Below are positions 23,951 through 35,863 of a stretch of DNA of 64,000 nucleotides, in pieces. Origin of the DNA: Hygrophila difformis (lineage: Eukaryota > Streptophyta > Magnoliopsida > Lamiales > Acanthaceae); NCBI GenBank assembly GCA_030278955.1, contig JAOANR010000002.1, positions 7,553,982 through 7,617,981 on the forward strand, given 5' to 3'. The notes beneath the pieces are model-generated. The model saw only the letters and a program-made list of their open reading frames with translations. It did no database searches and had not been told where the DNA came from. Positions within the stretch are counted from its first letter, which is position 1. Every line of letters starts with the position of its first letter. The translations under genes were made by a program, and so were the position numbers.

Positions 23951-25076
23951 CAGAGCATAGAGTCTCTTTCTCTTATGATAGTGGCGACCATTTTAGAACT
24001 TTTCTTTTTTAACATTTTAATAATCTATAATTTTGCATTTTTTTTAATACTAATTTTAGAGTTTCGCATTTATTTATTTATTCATTATAGATTTTTAGCA
24101 TTTCGTGTATAAAATCTATCATTTACTTACAAAAAGATTTAAAAGATAAAATTTGAAATTTTGCATATTTTATTTTATCTATTTTCGATATTATTTTGAT
24201 TTTTTTACTATCTATTTTAGATTTTATTATTTTGTATTTTTATTTTAGATTTTATTGCTGCATTTATTATTTATTTATAGATTTTCAGGTTTTACACTAT
24301 AGCATTATTATGATATGAATATACATTTTCAGTTTTATTGCACCATAGGATTATTATAATGAGGTTCTGCACTAGCAACTAAGAATTGTGTTGCGTTTAT
24401 GTTACAATATGGTGCTCATATTGTAATATCGGTAATTTTGTATAGGTTTGGTCTCACTTTTGGTTATATTTTTCTGTGATGTGGTAAATGATGTAATCTA
24501 AAATGTACAATGCATATCATATTTATTTATTCATGTTAAAAATATATCAATTTGTATATGGCAATCCCAATTTTTTGCTTTTAAAAGATATTTAATTTTC
24601 AATATATATGAAGGTCTCACTTAATGAATATTAAAAGATACATTAATGAATATATTAATGTGTATATGGAATTCACAGTGCATATATGGAATTTATATTA
24701 AAAGATACATTAATGAATATATGGGAAATATTTGTATATATTAATTAGTGTATATATAGGCATGTTTTCGCAAAAATATGTCACTTCTCATAAAAGTAAT
24801 ATACAGTTATATATTTCATAATCGTTAAAAAATATGTTTTATAATTATATCATTCTATTTGTATATCTATAAATATATACTAAATAGTATAATTCTTATA
24901 TATGTTTTATTATATAAATAATAATACAAGATAATTATAATTATTAAGGGAATTGTAAAAATTCATATTTTATGGATAATTGGTTTAGAGTAAATTAATT
25001 ATTTTCGTAAAGCATGTGTAAATCCATCAATAAATAAAGAATGAAAATTTAATTTTTTTAATCTATTTTTAAGAAA
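23951..25076. other. AT-rich intergenic DNA
   Basis: Very AT-rich, with a pair of short direct repeats (attaaaagatacattaatg) near 24630 and 24690. No gene, RNA or transposon end was recognised. Confidence 0.5.
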
Positions 25077-25078
25077 TA

Positions 25079-25379
25079 CTCCATTTGTTTTATAATAAGT
25101 GTAACACTAAAAAATGACACGGGATTTAAGGTAAGTTAATAAAATTAATTTAGTTGAAAAATTACAATAATTAAATAAATAAAATAGAAGAGTCACATTT
25201 GAGTTTATTCATTTTGAGTTTTATTTTAATAAATATCAAAAAATTATTAATTTAAGTATAATTAGTATAAATTATTAACCGTCAAAACATTCCAAATATG
25301 GCAACGTAACACTTATTTCCAAACACCCAAAAAAGAAAAGTGTAATACTTAAAAAAAATAAAATAAAAAACAGAGGAAA
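25079..25379. mobile_element. Stowaway-like MITE (gtgtaacact family)
   Basis: Begins tactccatttgttttat and ends in the inverted counterpart aaaaacagaggaaa. Subterminal aagtgtaacact and agtgtaatactt are inverted too. The same family recurs at 56399-56573. TA-type insertion is likely, though the right TA is eroded. Confidence 0.7.
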
Positions 25380-25479
25380 CAATTCATTAATCTATATTTT
25401 AACAGATTTACAATTGACGAGAAAACAAATATAAATCTAGCTTTGTTAAAAATTGAAAGGCTAATTGTTTCAAATTTTG

Positions 25480-26760
25480 TAAATTTGAAAATTTTCTCTG
25501 GAATGCCGGTACTGAATGAAGTTTTAACGTTTGAAACAGATAATCTATTGATATTATAAGAGATATATTATAATAAGGAAGAAATGAAGGCGGATCATGC
25601 TAAGTTATTACCTTAGTTGATTGATGAGCAGAAGAATGTTTATAATAAAATAATGTCTGTAGTTGATAGTAATGAGGGTTGATTCTTTTTTCTTTACGTG
25701 GTGGAACTGACAAGATATTTATTGATAATTTATCTAGAAAATATTATGTTTAGCCCTTAATGGGAGATGTGATATTATGCTGCCTGTAGCATCCAGTGTA
25801 ATAGCACCCCTACTCCTTTCAAGAGGTAGGACTGCATATTCTAGATTTGGTATACCAATAGGTTGTGACGAGAATTCTATCTTCAAAAAACTTACCCCAT
25901 AAAATTATTTAACATTTTTTCTCATTAAAACAAAGCTCAATATTTGGGATGAAATTCTTGATTGGTAGAATGATTATGAGCCCGTTTGAATTAACCAAAT
26001 TCCCCATTCATTTTCTGAGCAAAATATTCCTACTCGCAGTTTGTTTTACGAAAAAAAAAAAAAAAGAAGTCAATGTCAATCTGTTGGACTCTATATTGAA
26101 AAACCAGTTTTTACCCATAGTAATGATTTGTTGCAATATCGTGCCACTGGAAAGAGAGGACTTGGAGTATTAATATATAATTAAGATGGATTAACTCAAG
26201 ATACAACAAGAAATGTTGTTTACAATGAAAATTATATATGACAGAAATTTGCATAATGAATATTTCATGTAGGTGATGTAATTTGTAAAGTTGGTATTGA
26301 TATTGGAAATGTACAATTAGATGTGATATTTTTAGATGATAATTTTATAAACTCTACGGGAGATCCTATAAACTGCATTACTTTAAATCCAGACATTGTT
26401 CTATTTATTAACCCCTACCTATGAGATCGTTGATATAATCACTGACTACATCATTGACTGTATCTGCAAATGAAAATGTGTATATATATATATATCAGTT
26501 CTAACAGTATTTGACAGGACGATGAAAGCATAAATATTGGTAATGAATTATTTTCACTGGAATATCTAAGCACGATCAATTGTTTGGATTATCGAATCAT
26601 GGAATATAGTTGAATGAGAGTTGCAGAGTCATACTTCTTATGAATATAGATCCATCAAATAAATTATGCAATGGAAGTAGGTTGATAATAACCAAGATGC
26701 GGAACCATATAATTGAGGTTAAACTAATTTCCGGGAAACTATGAAATTAGAAAATTCTTT
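25480..26760 (+). pseudogene. Decayed Helitron (PIF1-like) helicase fragment
   Basis: Translating across frames gives consecutive blocks typical of Helitron helicases. They are an LIDEQKNVY segment (about 25,620), a degraded Walker A (RGGTDK, about 25,695), VASSVIAPLLLSRGRTAYSR (about 25,785), a WDE-like Walker B (about 25,940), FINSTGDPI (about 26,345) and LCNGSRLIITK (about 26,665). The order matches the helicase domain of Helitron Rep-Hel proteins. Several stops, frameshifts and a mutated Walker A make it a pseudogene. No Rep domain or Helitron ends were found near it. Confidence 0.8.
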
Positions 26761-27130
26761 CAGATGAAAAAATTATCACTCGCAGTTTGTTTTGCTATGA
26801 TTATAAACAAAAGTCAATGTCAATATTTAAAGAAGGGGACTTTATCTTCCAAAAACAGTTTTTAGCAGTTATGTTGAAATATTTCGTGTCACAAGCAAGA
26901 TGTGACTCAAAGTATTAATATGCAATTAAGAATGATTAAATCAAGATATCACAAGAAATGTTGTTTACAACGAAATTTATATATGACGGAAAATTTGCAA
27001 AATGGATATTTGATGTAGGTGATAGTAAAGTTGGTATTGATTTTGGAGATATATAATCAGATATGACATTTTCGGACGATATTCTTATAAACTCTACGGG
27101 TGATCCTATAGCGGCCATTTTTTAGAGTAC
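26761..27130 (+). pseudogene. Second partial copy of the same Helitron helicase segment
   Basis: Repeats part of the preceding unit: cactcgcagtttgtttt, the gatgtag...ttggtattgat...ttgga stretch and the INSTGDPI block occur again in the same order as at 26030-26400. This copy keeps a better KFAKWIFDVGD segment, so it was not made by very recent duplication. It is broken by stops. Confidence 0.75.
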
Positions 27131-27533
27131 ATTTACAAATATAAACTGCACCACTTCAAATTCAGAATTTTTAAAAATATTGCTATTTTAGCTCATACCA
27201 ATGAAATTTTCAACAATGAAATTTCTAGTAAATTGTGAGGGAAGTTTTCATATTATGCTTAATACTTATATTTAAAAAATTTTTATACTAATTTAAATTT
27301 CAAATTAAATAAAAATATTATTTTAATAATTATTTTTATTGATATGTTAGATTTGTATTGGACAAGCCACAAAAGCTAAATATTACGGTATAATATGATT
27401 TCTTTGTTAGTTTTAAAAATAATTAAATTATATTATCATATAAACCATCTTTTGAATATATATATAAAATAATTACACATTTTTCATTACTCAAAATATA
27501 ATTTATTATTACTTTATATAATATAAATATATA

Positions 27534-27793
27534 CTACCTCTGTCTCAACATTTTTGTTACACATGATTTTTTTGCACTATTCACTATTTAACTTTGATTC
27601 AAATTTTTTGTATAACTATGTAAGAAAAAACATAGTTAAGTGAGATCTTGTTAGATTCGTCTAATCTTGTAGTTTTAGACAATCAACATTTTATAATTTT
27701 TCGTTGTACAAAATTTAAGTTATTAACCGTTGAAAATGTGTCTCGGCATGCGTGTCGAAGGCTAATGTAACAAAAACAATGAGGCGGAGGAAG
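27534..27793. mobile_element. Stowaway-like MITE (gagatcttgttagattcg family)
   Basis: 260 bp. TA duplications flank inverted ends ctacctctgtctcaac and its mate reading cttcctccgcctcat; both run into tttttgttac. The inner block agtgagatcttgttagattc recurs in MITEs at 28414, 28952 (variant) and 31660. Confidence 0.85.
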
Positions 27794-27979
27794 TATATTA
27801 TATAAAATACTATATAGTTATGCAGTTATGCCCGTCGAGTCTCGGCGGATTAATTACTTGTTCCAAGTAATAAAATCTTTAGTCCGCGTAGGGATTAATG
27901 ACTGAAAACGATTAGTGCCTTATTTTAATTTTGTAGAGAAGTACTCTTCCAGGAGAGTCAAGACTCAACATCTATTTAA

Positions 27980-28405
27980 AAGTAGTACTTTTTAAGATCT
28001 AGATATTGATATTAAGATGTTATAATTTACAATTTCACTTCTTAAAAATCGATCTAAATTTTTGCTGCATCTTAAATTTAGTAGGATCTCGATCTTGACC
28101 GTAAAATCACTATCTTAATGGTAGAATCTTACGATTCTATTGATATGATCCTACCAAAATTTAAAATATGCTCCCATAATATCACGTTTTTCATAAAATC
28201 GGTATTGAATTTCATTTTCCACTGTTTATAGTCCTTTATTACTTCATTTACCTAATAATATTTTATGCTATCCTTTCATTTGTTAATATATACAATTATG
28301 TTTATCTATTATTGTAATTTGGTAGGATCATTTAAATTCGAACATACGATCCCGATCTTGCAAAGAGAAAAACGATCATAGGTAAGATCTCGATCTTGAT
28401 AACCT
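27980..28405. repeat. hAT-type MITE relative with gatc-rich arms
   Basis: The right end (about 28320-28405; gatcccgatcttgcaaagag, then gatcttgataaccttg) is the reverse complement of the left end of the element at 29876. The left part is also rich in gatc motifs. No target duplication was found and the left boundary is approximate. Confidence 0.5.
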
Positions 28406-28413
28406 TGATACTA

Positions 28414-28629
28414 CTACCTCTCTTTTTTTAAGTGTAATATTGCACTATTTCACAGTATTCATCATTTTAACTTTAATTTAAATTTCTATCATAGTTATGG
28501 AATAAAAAATATAACTAAGTGAGATCTTGTTAGATTCTTTTTAATTTATACTTATACATAACTTAGGTTCTTAATCGTTAAAAATGTGTATCGATATGCG
28601 TGTCAACGGTTGCAAAAATAGAGAGGGAG
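28414..28629. mobile_element. Stowaway-like MITE
   Basis: 216 bp between TA at 28412-28413 and 28630-28631. The ends ctacctctctttttt and aaaatagagagggag are inverted repeats. Same family as 27534-27793. Confidence 0.8.
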
Positions 28630-28768
28630 TACAGGATTATACCGATATTCTTCATTGTATTTTTTAAAATTTATTTTAATATATTCTATTCACCTATATA
28701 CTTGTGTGAATAATAATATATTCAAAAATAGATTTAAATCAATATGTTGAATTTAAATCTACTGCTAT

Positions 28769-28943
28769 GGGATGATGACTTAGCTCAAGTAGTTAAGTCC
28801 CTAGGCTTCCAACGGAAGGTTGGAGATTCGATTCCCACCGGCCCCCTATCCCTCCATTTTATTCCTCTTTGTAATTTGTGTGGCATGAATTCCCACCACC
28901 CATTTCCAGGCCTTCAATGGCTCTCCAAAAAATAAAAATAAAA
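28769..28943 (+). mobile_element. tRNA-derived SINE
   Basis: Starts gggatgatgacttagctcaa with an A-box-like tagctcaagtagtt (about 28782-28795) and a B-box-like agattcgattcc (28825-28836). The 3' part is unrelated and ends in an A-rich tail. Flanking duplications are tactgctat (28760-28768) and tactactat (28944-28952), one mismatch. Same family as 30507 and 57649. It gives a chance 63-codon frame but is not a gene. Confidence 0.85.
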
Positions 28944-28951
28944 TACTACTA

Positions 28952-29363
28952 TACACTTCCTCCGTTCTTATTTAATTATTCCATTTGCATAATAGTAATT
29001 ATTAATTGAGTAACTTTGATTAAATTTTCTAACATAGTTTTATAAGATAAAACATAGTCAAGTGAGATATTATTAGATTCGTCTAATCATGTAGTTTTAT
29101 GGTATCAATTTTACTTATACTTTTATCTGCTTTTATATTTTTTTTCAGTCCAATGTACGTTTTAAACCATTAACAACTCAAATTCGGTACAAGTAAAAGT
29201 TATAATAGTTCGATATTTAAAAATACAAGACGAGACGAATCTAACAAGATTCCACATGGCTATATTTTAATTTATATAACTATGATAAAACTTTAAATAA
29301 AAGTCATTATATGAACAGTAGCCATTTGCTCAATGAAGCAAATATAAACAAACAGAAGAAGTA
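28952..29363. mobile_element. Stowaway-like MITE, large variant
   Basis: Ends cttcctccgttctta and caaacagaagaagta are inverted. Both halves carry the gagat...ttagattcgtcta block in opposite orientation (about 29062 and 29232), so it is a foldback of two family members or one long palindrome. Boundaries are approximate. Confidence 0.65.
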
Positions 29364-29867
29364 TACAATATGAGTTATTATTAGTTTAAAATATTTATCG
29401 GATTGCGCGAAATGCTGGAATGATATAGTTATTAAAATAGAGATATGTATTTTGAAGCATACTGAGGTTATTTTGAAGAAAGATCATTCCTGGATTTGTT
29501 GTGAATTCTTTGTCTTTCAAACACCTCCAAAAAAAAACATATCGCATATTGTTAAATTTCAAATTGTATACTATGAAATAAATTAAATGAGATGCAAGTA
29601 ATGAAACATGGGAAGTACTAGTAATGAATAGTAGTACGTTTCTTAGTCCGGTTTGAGAGTTTGATGTTAAGGTTAACTATTGGACAGAACTAATTTCACC
29701 AGTGATGAGTTCTTAAATCAGAGATGTTTTATCCCTTCACACTGGCCTTTGTTTTTGGTTTTGTATTGGCCTAAGTCGAAAGAAAATGCACGCTTTGAAA
29801 TATATTTTTGTGTTTTATGAATTATTTAGAAACTTGAAAATAATTTTGAGGTAAGTCGTAAAAAAAC
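29364..29867. other. Intergenic DNA, nothing recognised
   Basis: AT-rich with no gene, RNA or transposon end that I could identify. Confidence 0.5.
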
Positions 29868-29875
29868 ATAGGAAG

Positions 29876-30410
29876 CAAGGTTGTTAAGATCGGGATCCTA
29901 TATGGGATCGTTTTTCTCTTTGCAAGATCGGGATCGTAGGATCGAATCGGGATCCTAAGATCTTATGAAATTGCAATAATGGATAAACTCAATTATGCAT
30001 ACTAACAAGTAAAAGCATTATTTTGTGTGTTTAAGAATCTTGTAAGTTAATTAATACAATACAGTATAAAAATATTACAATTAAACATAAAATATTTCCA
30101 CATACATAGATATTATGTTTTTTTACACATCATACATAAAGAATACAAGCTCTTAAGTTTAAAATTAAAATAAACAAGTTATTTTGATCACAAATCATAA
30201 AATACTATAAAAATTTTGTGTGTTTAAGAGGGTAAGATCGTAAGATCGTAGAAGCGTTTGAGGGAGTATGACCATAAGATCGTAACATTCTACTATCAGG
30301 ATCGGGATCTTACGAATTTTAAGATCCTACAAGGATCGGGATCGTTTTAGAGATGTGTGATCGTAAAATCGTAAGATCCTAAGATCAGGATCGGGATCTT
30401 AACAACTATG
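29876..30410. mobile_element. hAT-type MITE with gatcggga repeats
   Basis: 535 bp flanked by an exact 8-bp duplication ataggaag (29868-29875 and 30411-30418). Ends are caaggttgttaagatc and, inverted, catagttgttaagatc, so they start with CA as in hAT elements. Inside each end lie clusters of aagatcgggatc-type motifs. No transposase. Confidence 0.88.
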
Positions 30411-30506
30411 ATAGGAAGTGATTATATGTTTAAATATTACCAGTTCGCCAAATATATATATAATTATTATTAAAAATATCATTTTAATTTTTAAACAAAA
30501 ATTAAT

Positions 30507-30690
30507 GGGATGATGACTTATCCAAACGGTTAAGTCTATGTCTTCCAATCCTAAGATTGGGGGTTTGATTCCCTATCCATCTCCCTATCCTTCCTTTTTT
30601 TTTTCTTTTTTTTTTTCCTTTGCAATTTGTGTGACATGAGTTTTATTGCTCTTTTCTTCGATTCTTCCAAAAAAAAGGAAAAAAAAAACC
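30507..30690 (+). mobile_element. tRNA-derived SINE, second copy
   Basis: Begins gggatgatgacttatccaa like 28769, with a B-box-like gggtttgattcc (30561-30572) and the shared tttgcaatttgtgtgacatgag segment. It ends in A-rich sequence near 30690. Target duplication not certain. Confidence 0.8.
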
Positions 30691-31659
30691 GAAAACAGGC
30701 TTCCAAAGTATATATCCAAATAGAAAACTTGAATGTATGTACCTCAAGTAAAATGAAGAAGGGTGGTATTCTGTAGACATTCGACCTCACACACCTTATG
30801 TTTAAACCTAAAAATTTAGCAAAATCTCAATCCCCAGTATAATTCGATCTTTGATTATGTACTCCAATTATCAATCGTCACTTTTAACTTTTTTTTTTTT
30901 TATTAAATATTAATGGTGTATGGTGTGCCAGAATGATTATAACTATATTTAACAATTCAATTTTTTTTTTCCTTTTCTTGGTTGGCCAATACTGTCCATA
31001 GATTGTTCTCCATCCATGCATTTATAAGTACCTCAATGATTTATTGCCTCTCAGATCATGAAAATGATGCGTTCGGTAAAACTTAGACATACTATAATAT
31101 TTATAAAAGGCGTAGTTCAAAGCTTTCAAAAGCTACAGGCAAAATATACATTTAATATTTTTTTTCTTACGTCCTATTAATGCTAAGTGCATTTTATGTC
31201 CATGCTCAAATGCAATATCCCTGTTAAGCAAATATCTCGGATTAGAGCATCTCTATATATAGAATTTTGCTTTATATTTTTTATTTGTTACTTTCACTGG
31301 TTTCTAAAAAATAAAATAAAATATCCCATAAACTAATAATGGGAGAAATCCTTCCCTTCAAATGTTAGTTATATAATTAATTAAAGGCATACTATTCTTG
31401 TCAAAAAAAACTAAAGGCATACTATCGATGACTTTTCATATACAACAATTTATCGAATGTTGGAGACTCTATCTATAATTCTATATCCCTATTGTATAGA
31501 TAGATATGGAATTTTTGGTTATATAAACAGCATATATCTTATAATGAAGAAGGAAAAAAATTAGAAAAAGACATTACTGTGGGCTGAAATATGCAGGAAT
31601 GCAGAGGAGCAAAACACGTGGCCGGTGGCCAAGCACACCCAACTGAAATTATTGCATAA
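30691..31659. other. Intergenic DNA, nothing recognised
   Basis: AT-rich, no coding or transposon signal seen. Confidence 0.5.
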
Positions 31660-31898
31660 TTAAATGGTTCATCGTTTTGTTTTAAATGGTCACATACTTT
31701 GATTTAAAGTTTTATTATTGTTATATAAATCAAAATATAGCTAAGTGAAATCGTATTAGATTCGTCTTGTTGTGTAGTTTTTAAATATCAAACTTTAAAA
31801 TTTTCATTTATACTGAACTTGAATTATTAATAATTTAAAATGTGCAATGATATGTGTTGAATGGATCCATAGTAAATAAATAAAAACGGAGGAAGTAC
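31660..31898. mobile_element. Stowaway-like MITE, eroded
   Basis: Contains aagtgaaatcgtattagattcgtct, the block typical of the MITE family at 27534, and ends aaaacggaggaagta. The left end is degraded, so its boundary is approximate. Confidence 0.6.
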
Positions 31899-33046
31899 TA
31901 AACTTTAATTGGTTGCATAATATATTTCTTTGTGTGTGGATGTATTTTCCTATTGTTCTTGTTTTAATTTATTTTCTTCAAAAAGTACTAAGTAGTACGG
32001 ATTAGTAGTATATTTTCTTTTTTCAGTTAATAATTAGCTATAGTGGCCAGTTAATGAAGTTGATGAATTTAGCACACAGTTGATCTAAGTGATATAAAGC
32101 CCGGCAACGTTACAAAGATCTCGGATTCAAAATTTTGTATGTACAGATTTCTAATTTGAGATAGATAACTCTTCACTATGCATCCGATCCTCAATTAATT
32201 AGTTTTGAACCCAATAAAATTTGAAGATACCTGGTATTCACCTAAAAAAATTAAGTTAGATGAATTTGATTCCGGCCACGTCCGAATTAATGTGATTTTA
32301 TTTAAAGTCAAATTATAATAATCCAATACATGCAATGTGGTTTTTGAAATGATATTATTATTTTTATGTTTAAAATGATATTATTGCTTATATGTTAAAT
32401 ATTAGTAGCATGTAATACTTAATTCATAAACATGACACTCATCTATAAGTAAATGTGTTGGGGTGTCCAAGCCACACAACTTATAAAGAGATAAGGGAGC
32501 ATGCCGGAATCGAATAGCGAAACATAATACTCAATTCATAAATGATGTGATTTTGTACGGACAAATTAGTGGGTAAGAGATAAGTTAAAATAAATCAATA
32601 GTCAAACAATGGGCTAAGAGATTAGGTTAGCATATTAAATGTTTAAACTTTAAAGACATTAAGTTGAAATTTCTTTCATTTTAAGATTTTATTTTAATGA
32701 TTATAGCACTTTATTTTATCATCCATTTCAATTTTTTTTTGGGGAGAATCATCCATTTCAAATACAAATTGAAGGGAAAACATTTATTTTATTTAAAAAA
32801 CAAAAACAAAATTTATTTATTTATTTTTTTAAAAAAAGAAGAAGTTGAAAGCGACATGTTTAGGGGTGAAAATAGGTCAGGCTAATCAAAAGGAACCTAT
32901 AGCTAGCCTAGCGAAGGCCAGACCAGACTAGTTTTTATTTTTTTATTTTTTATAATAAACAGATTAGGCTCGAGTTATTTTGAAATCATATTTTGCTAAA
33001 TAGGCTCAGACCAGGCTTTATAAAAGGCTATTAGGCCTACCAAGCC
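31899..33046. other. Intergenic DNA up to the X insertion site
   Basis: AT-rich. From about 32862 (taggggtgaaaataggtcag, then repeated agaccag/aggc motifs to 33046) the sequence resembles the terminal region of a common plant repeat with aggcc motifs. It is interrupted by composite X at 33052 and resumes after 55289. No gene seen. Confidence 0.4.
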
Positions 33047-33051
33047 GACCT

Positions 33052-35863
33052 TGTAACGCCCCGAAAATTCAAACCTGATTTTCGCAAGCATTACCGTTGT
33101 ACTAACTATCCTAAACTAGTGGCCAGCTAATTTAAAACAGCTAGTACAACACTGGGTAAACCTAAAGTGATCATCTGATTAATCCGGTTTAATGCGGAAG
33201 CTAAAACAAATAAAACATATAAGCACATAGGATGTTTCACCATCATAATCAAATAAACATTCCAGCTGCTCATCCAGACTGCAAGCCTCTCAACAGCATA
33301 CCAATATCTCAAACAGGGCTACCAGCCCAAAGCGTAAATCACATAAGGCCACCGGCCGACAGAAAGCAGATTCTAGGCACACAGGCCTCAACTAGCATAA
33401 AATCCAAGTCATAATGAACAATAGAGTATCACATAATCACGTAAGATAAACATAAAAAGTCCTATATATGTGATCCCTCAATAACCCAAACCCAAATCAT
33501 GTTCCAGCGCCTCCAGCAGGATCTATAAAACAGACAAAAGCAAAGGGGGTCAGTACAACGTACTGAGCAAGGCTACGTGCCGGGGAGTAAGGGAAAACAG
33601 AACCACATCTCAAGATAGTAAATATAGGTAATAAATAAACATATTAATAACGGCAGAATATAAATAAAGCAGTTAAACACCACACCGTCCCATACCGGTG
33701 CTTCAACCACGATCATACAATTGACATAAATAAATCATCACACCGTCCCATACCGGTGCTTCAACCACAGACATACAATTTATGCACGTGATGCATGGCC
33801 TAACATACACCTATCTACCCTATATGAAAATGCAAATGAATATGCCTAGCCGACAACCTAAACCCGGGCGGTATGAACCCACGGGTGAGGATATCATCAA
33901 CTCCAACCCGTTACAGGGTAACATACACCATCCCCACAGGGACCACAGGCATCACAGCCCAAACACAGGCATAACAGCCAAATAATCACAGGCATCGCAG
34001 CCAAATCACAGGCATCACAGCCTAATAATCACCCCGCAGGGCCATCGGGACTCAACAACACCGGTAAAGGCTGCCCGATCAGACATTTCCAATATGTCCA
34101 TCCATTCATAATGCAATACCATGCATTATAATAACCAGCCCAAAAGGGCCAACAGGAATAACAACCAATAATCCACCCCACAGGGTCATCGGGACTCAAC
34201 AACACCTGTGAAGGCTGCCCGATCAATCATAAACATTATAACAACCCATCGGGTTAATAACCGCCAATTCCACTGCAATAACATGCATATAACAATACAG
34301 TGATATTCAAGCACCTACACACTAGGTTCCATGCTTCTCAACATATAAGGAATTCAATACATAGCCCTCTAGGCTAAGGCATTAATGATATAATAATTCA
34401 ACAGTTCCCCTAAGCAATTCAACAACCCCCACGGGCCAATTGATTATCCCAGGTTTACCAATAACATTTGGGGAAGTCATAACAATAATTGGTGCAAAGA
34501 AAACATCATTATATAATCAAAATCGCACAAAAATGGCCAAACAGAGCCTTCCTGCGCTCACTGCGCGCCCGCGCGCGTACAACGCGTGACATACACAGCC
34601 CAGTACTGTAGCGATTGCTGTAGCAATTACTGTAGCAAGTTACTGTTGTAATTACTGTAGCGAGTTACTGCGGTAATTACTGTAGCGAATTACTGTAGTA
34701 ATTACTGTAGCGAGTTACTGCGGTAACTACTGTAGTGAGTTACTGTGGTAACTACTGTACAAGTTACTGTGGTAGTTACTGTTCAAATTACAGTGGTAAT
34801 TACTGTTCAAATTACCGTGGTAATTACTGTGACGAATTACTGCGGTAACTACGCGAGTTACCGCGGTAACTACTGTACAGTTACTGTAGCAGTACTGTAG
34901 CAGTTACTGTTCATCGTCTTCTCCGATTTTCCAATCGGTTTTCCGGCGATTTCACCGGAATCCGACCCCCAAATACCCCCCAAACACGTAATTTAAGCAA
35001 TATAATCCCTTGCCTGATGTCTTCCAACAATAATCAACCTCCGATTCGTCGATTTCAAGCTTCAATCGGCCAAATCAACCCAAAATCCTAACATCAAGAA
35101 TTTCATCAAAACTCAACCAAAATACCACCAATCTGAAGAGAAAACAAGCGAGAAACACTTACCAAATCGTTTGCAACGATTTGCCACCAAGATCCGTCGG
35201 ATCGGGCAAGATGTCTTCACTCCTCTTTTATTCCAAAGAAGACCGATTGGTCTTCTCTTCCTCCTCCAACTCCCGAACCACAATCCGAGCCTTAGCTTCC
35301 CCCAACACCAATATAGCTTCCAATCAAGAATCCAAGCTTCCCAAGTGCACAAAAACTATAAAAGTTCACCCAAAATCTTCATTCCCGTCACCACCATGAA
35401 CCCCCACCAGAACCACCTCAAGACCCATCAAAAACAAGTTGTAAGGTGTGGAAATCACTTACCAATAGGTGTGCATTCAATCCCCCACTTGATTTGAGCT
35501 CAAAAACACCAAATTCTCTCCACAAGCTCACTTTTCTACACCTTGGGCACCAAAAACGGGAATGAACCCTAGTTGCAATTGTTGAGCTTACAAATGATGG
35601 TGTGGGGATGATTTGGGGATTTTTATTTGGGTATGGGTCACCCCGGGTCGGTTCGGAAGATGGGTCATTGAGTTGGTACCCTTGTCTTGAGTCATTTCTA
35701 CCATATTGCACTCACTTGAGCACTTGAGCTCTTATTATCTTGTGAGTTTGCTACCCACTTATTCTTCCACTTCAATCCAAACACAAAAATTCATATTAGT
35801 TATCTTTATTAATTAACCACAATTACTTAAATCAATTATGCGTTAATTAATCGGGATGTTACA
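33052..35863 (-). repeat. LTR of family X (3' LTR of the outer element)
   Basis: 2,812 bp; on the minus strand it starts tgtaacatcccg and ends cggggcgttaca. It is closely matched by 52463-55284 with scattered substitutions. It includes a 2-fold cgtcccataccggtgcttc repeat (33680-33775), cacaggcatcacagcc repeats (33940-34022), a 2-fold unit around 34030-34230 and the TACTGTA array (34604-34911). Small frames in it recur in all three X LTRs and are not genes. Confidence 0.92.
34604..34911. repeat. TACTGTA/TTACYGCGGTAA motif array in X LTR
   Basis: About 300 bp of degenerate tandem units of ttactgtagcgagttactgc type, about 18-24 bp each. Many units are near-palindromes (ttaccgcggtaa, ttactgtagtaa). 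The matching arrays are at 48250-48504 (reverse) and 54017-54322. Confidence 0.9.

Noticed and set aside
28777..28840. Possible tRNA gene
   Set aside because: The A- and B-box-like sequences belong to a SINE with an A-rich tail and target duplications; no full cloverleaf is apparent.
33232..33414. Small frames shared by X LTRs (also near 49942 and 52538)
   Set aside because: They are repeated in each LTR copy, in non-coding sequence, without motifs.
34604..34911. CRISPR-like regularly spaced repeat
   Set aside because: The units are degenerate, contiguous and near-palindromic with no unique spacers, and the DNA is plant LTR sequence.
35171..35497. 108-codon frame in X LTR (again at 54583-54909)
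   Set aside because: Conserved only because the LTRs are copies of each other; several overlapping frames exist on both strands.
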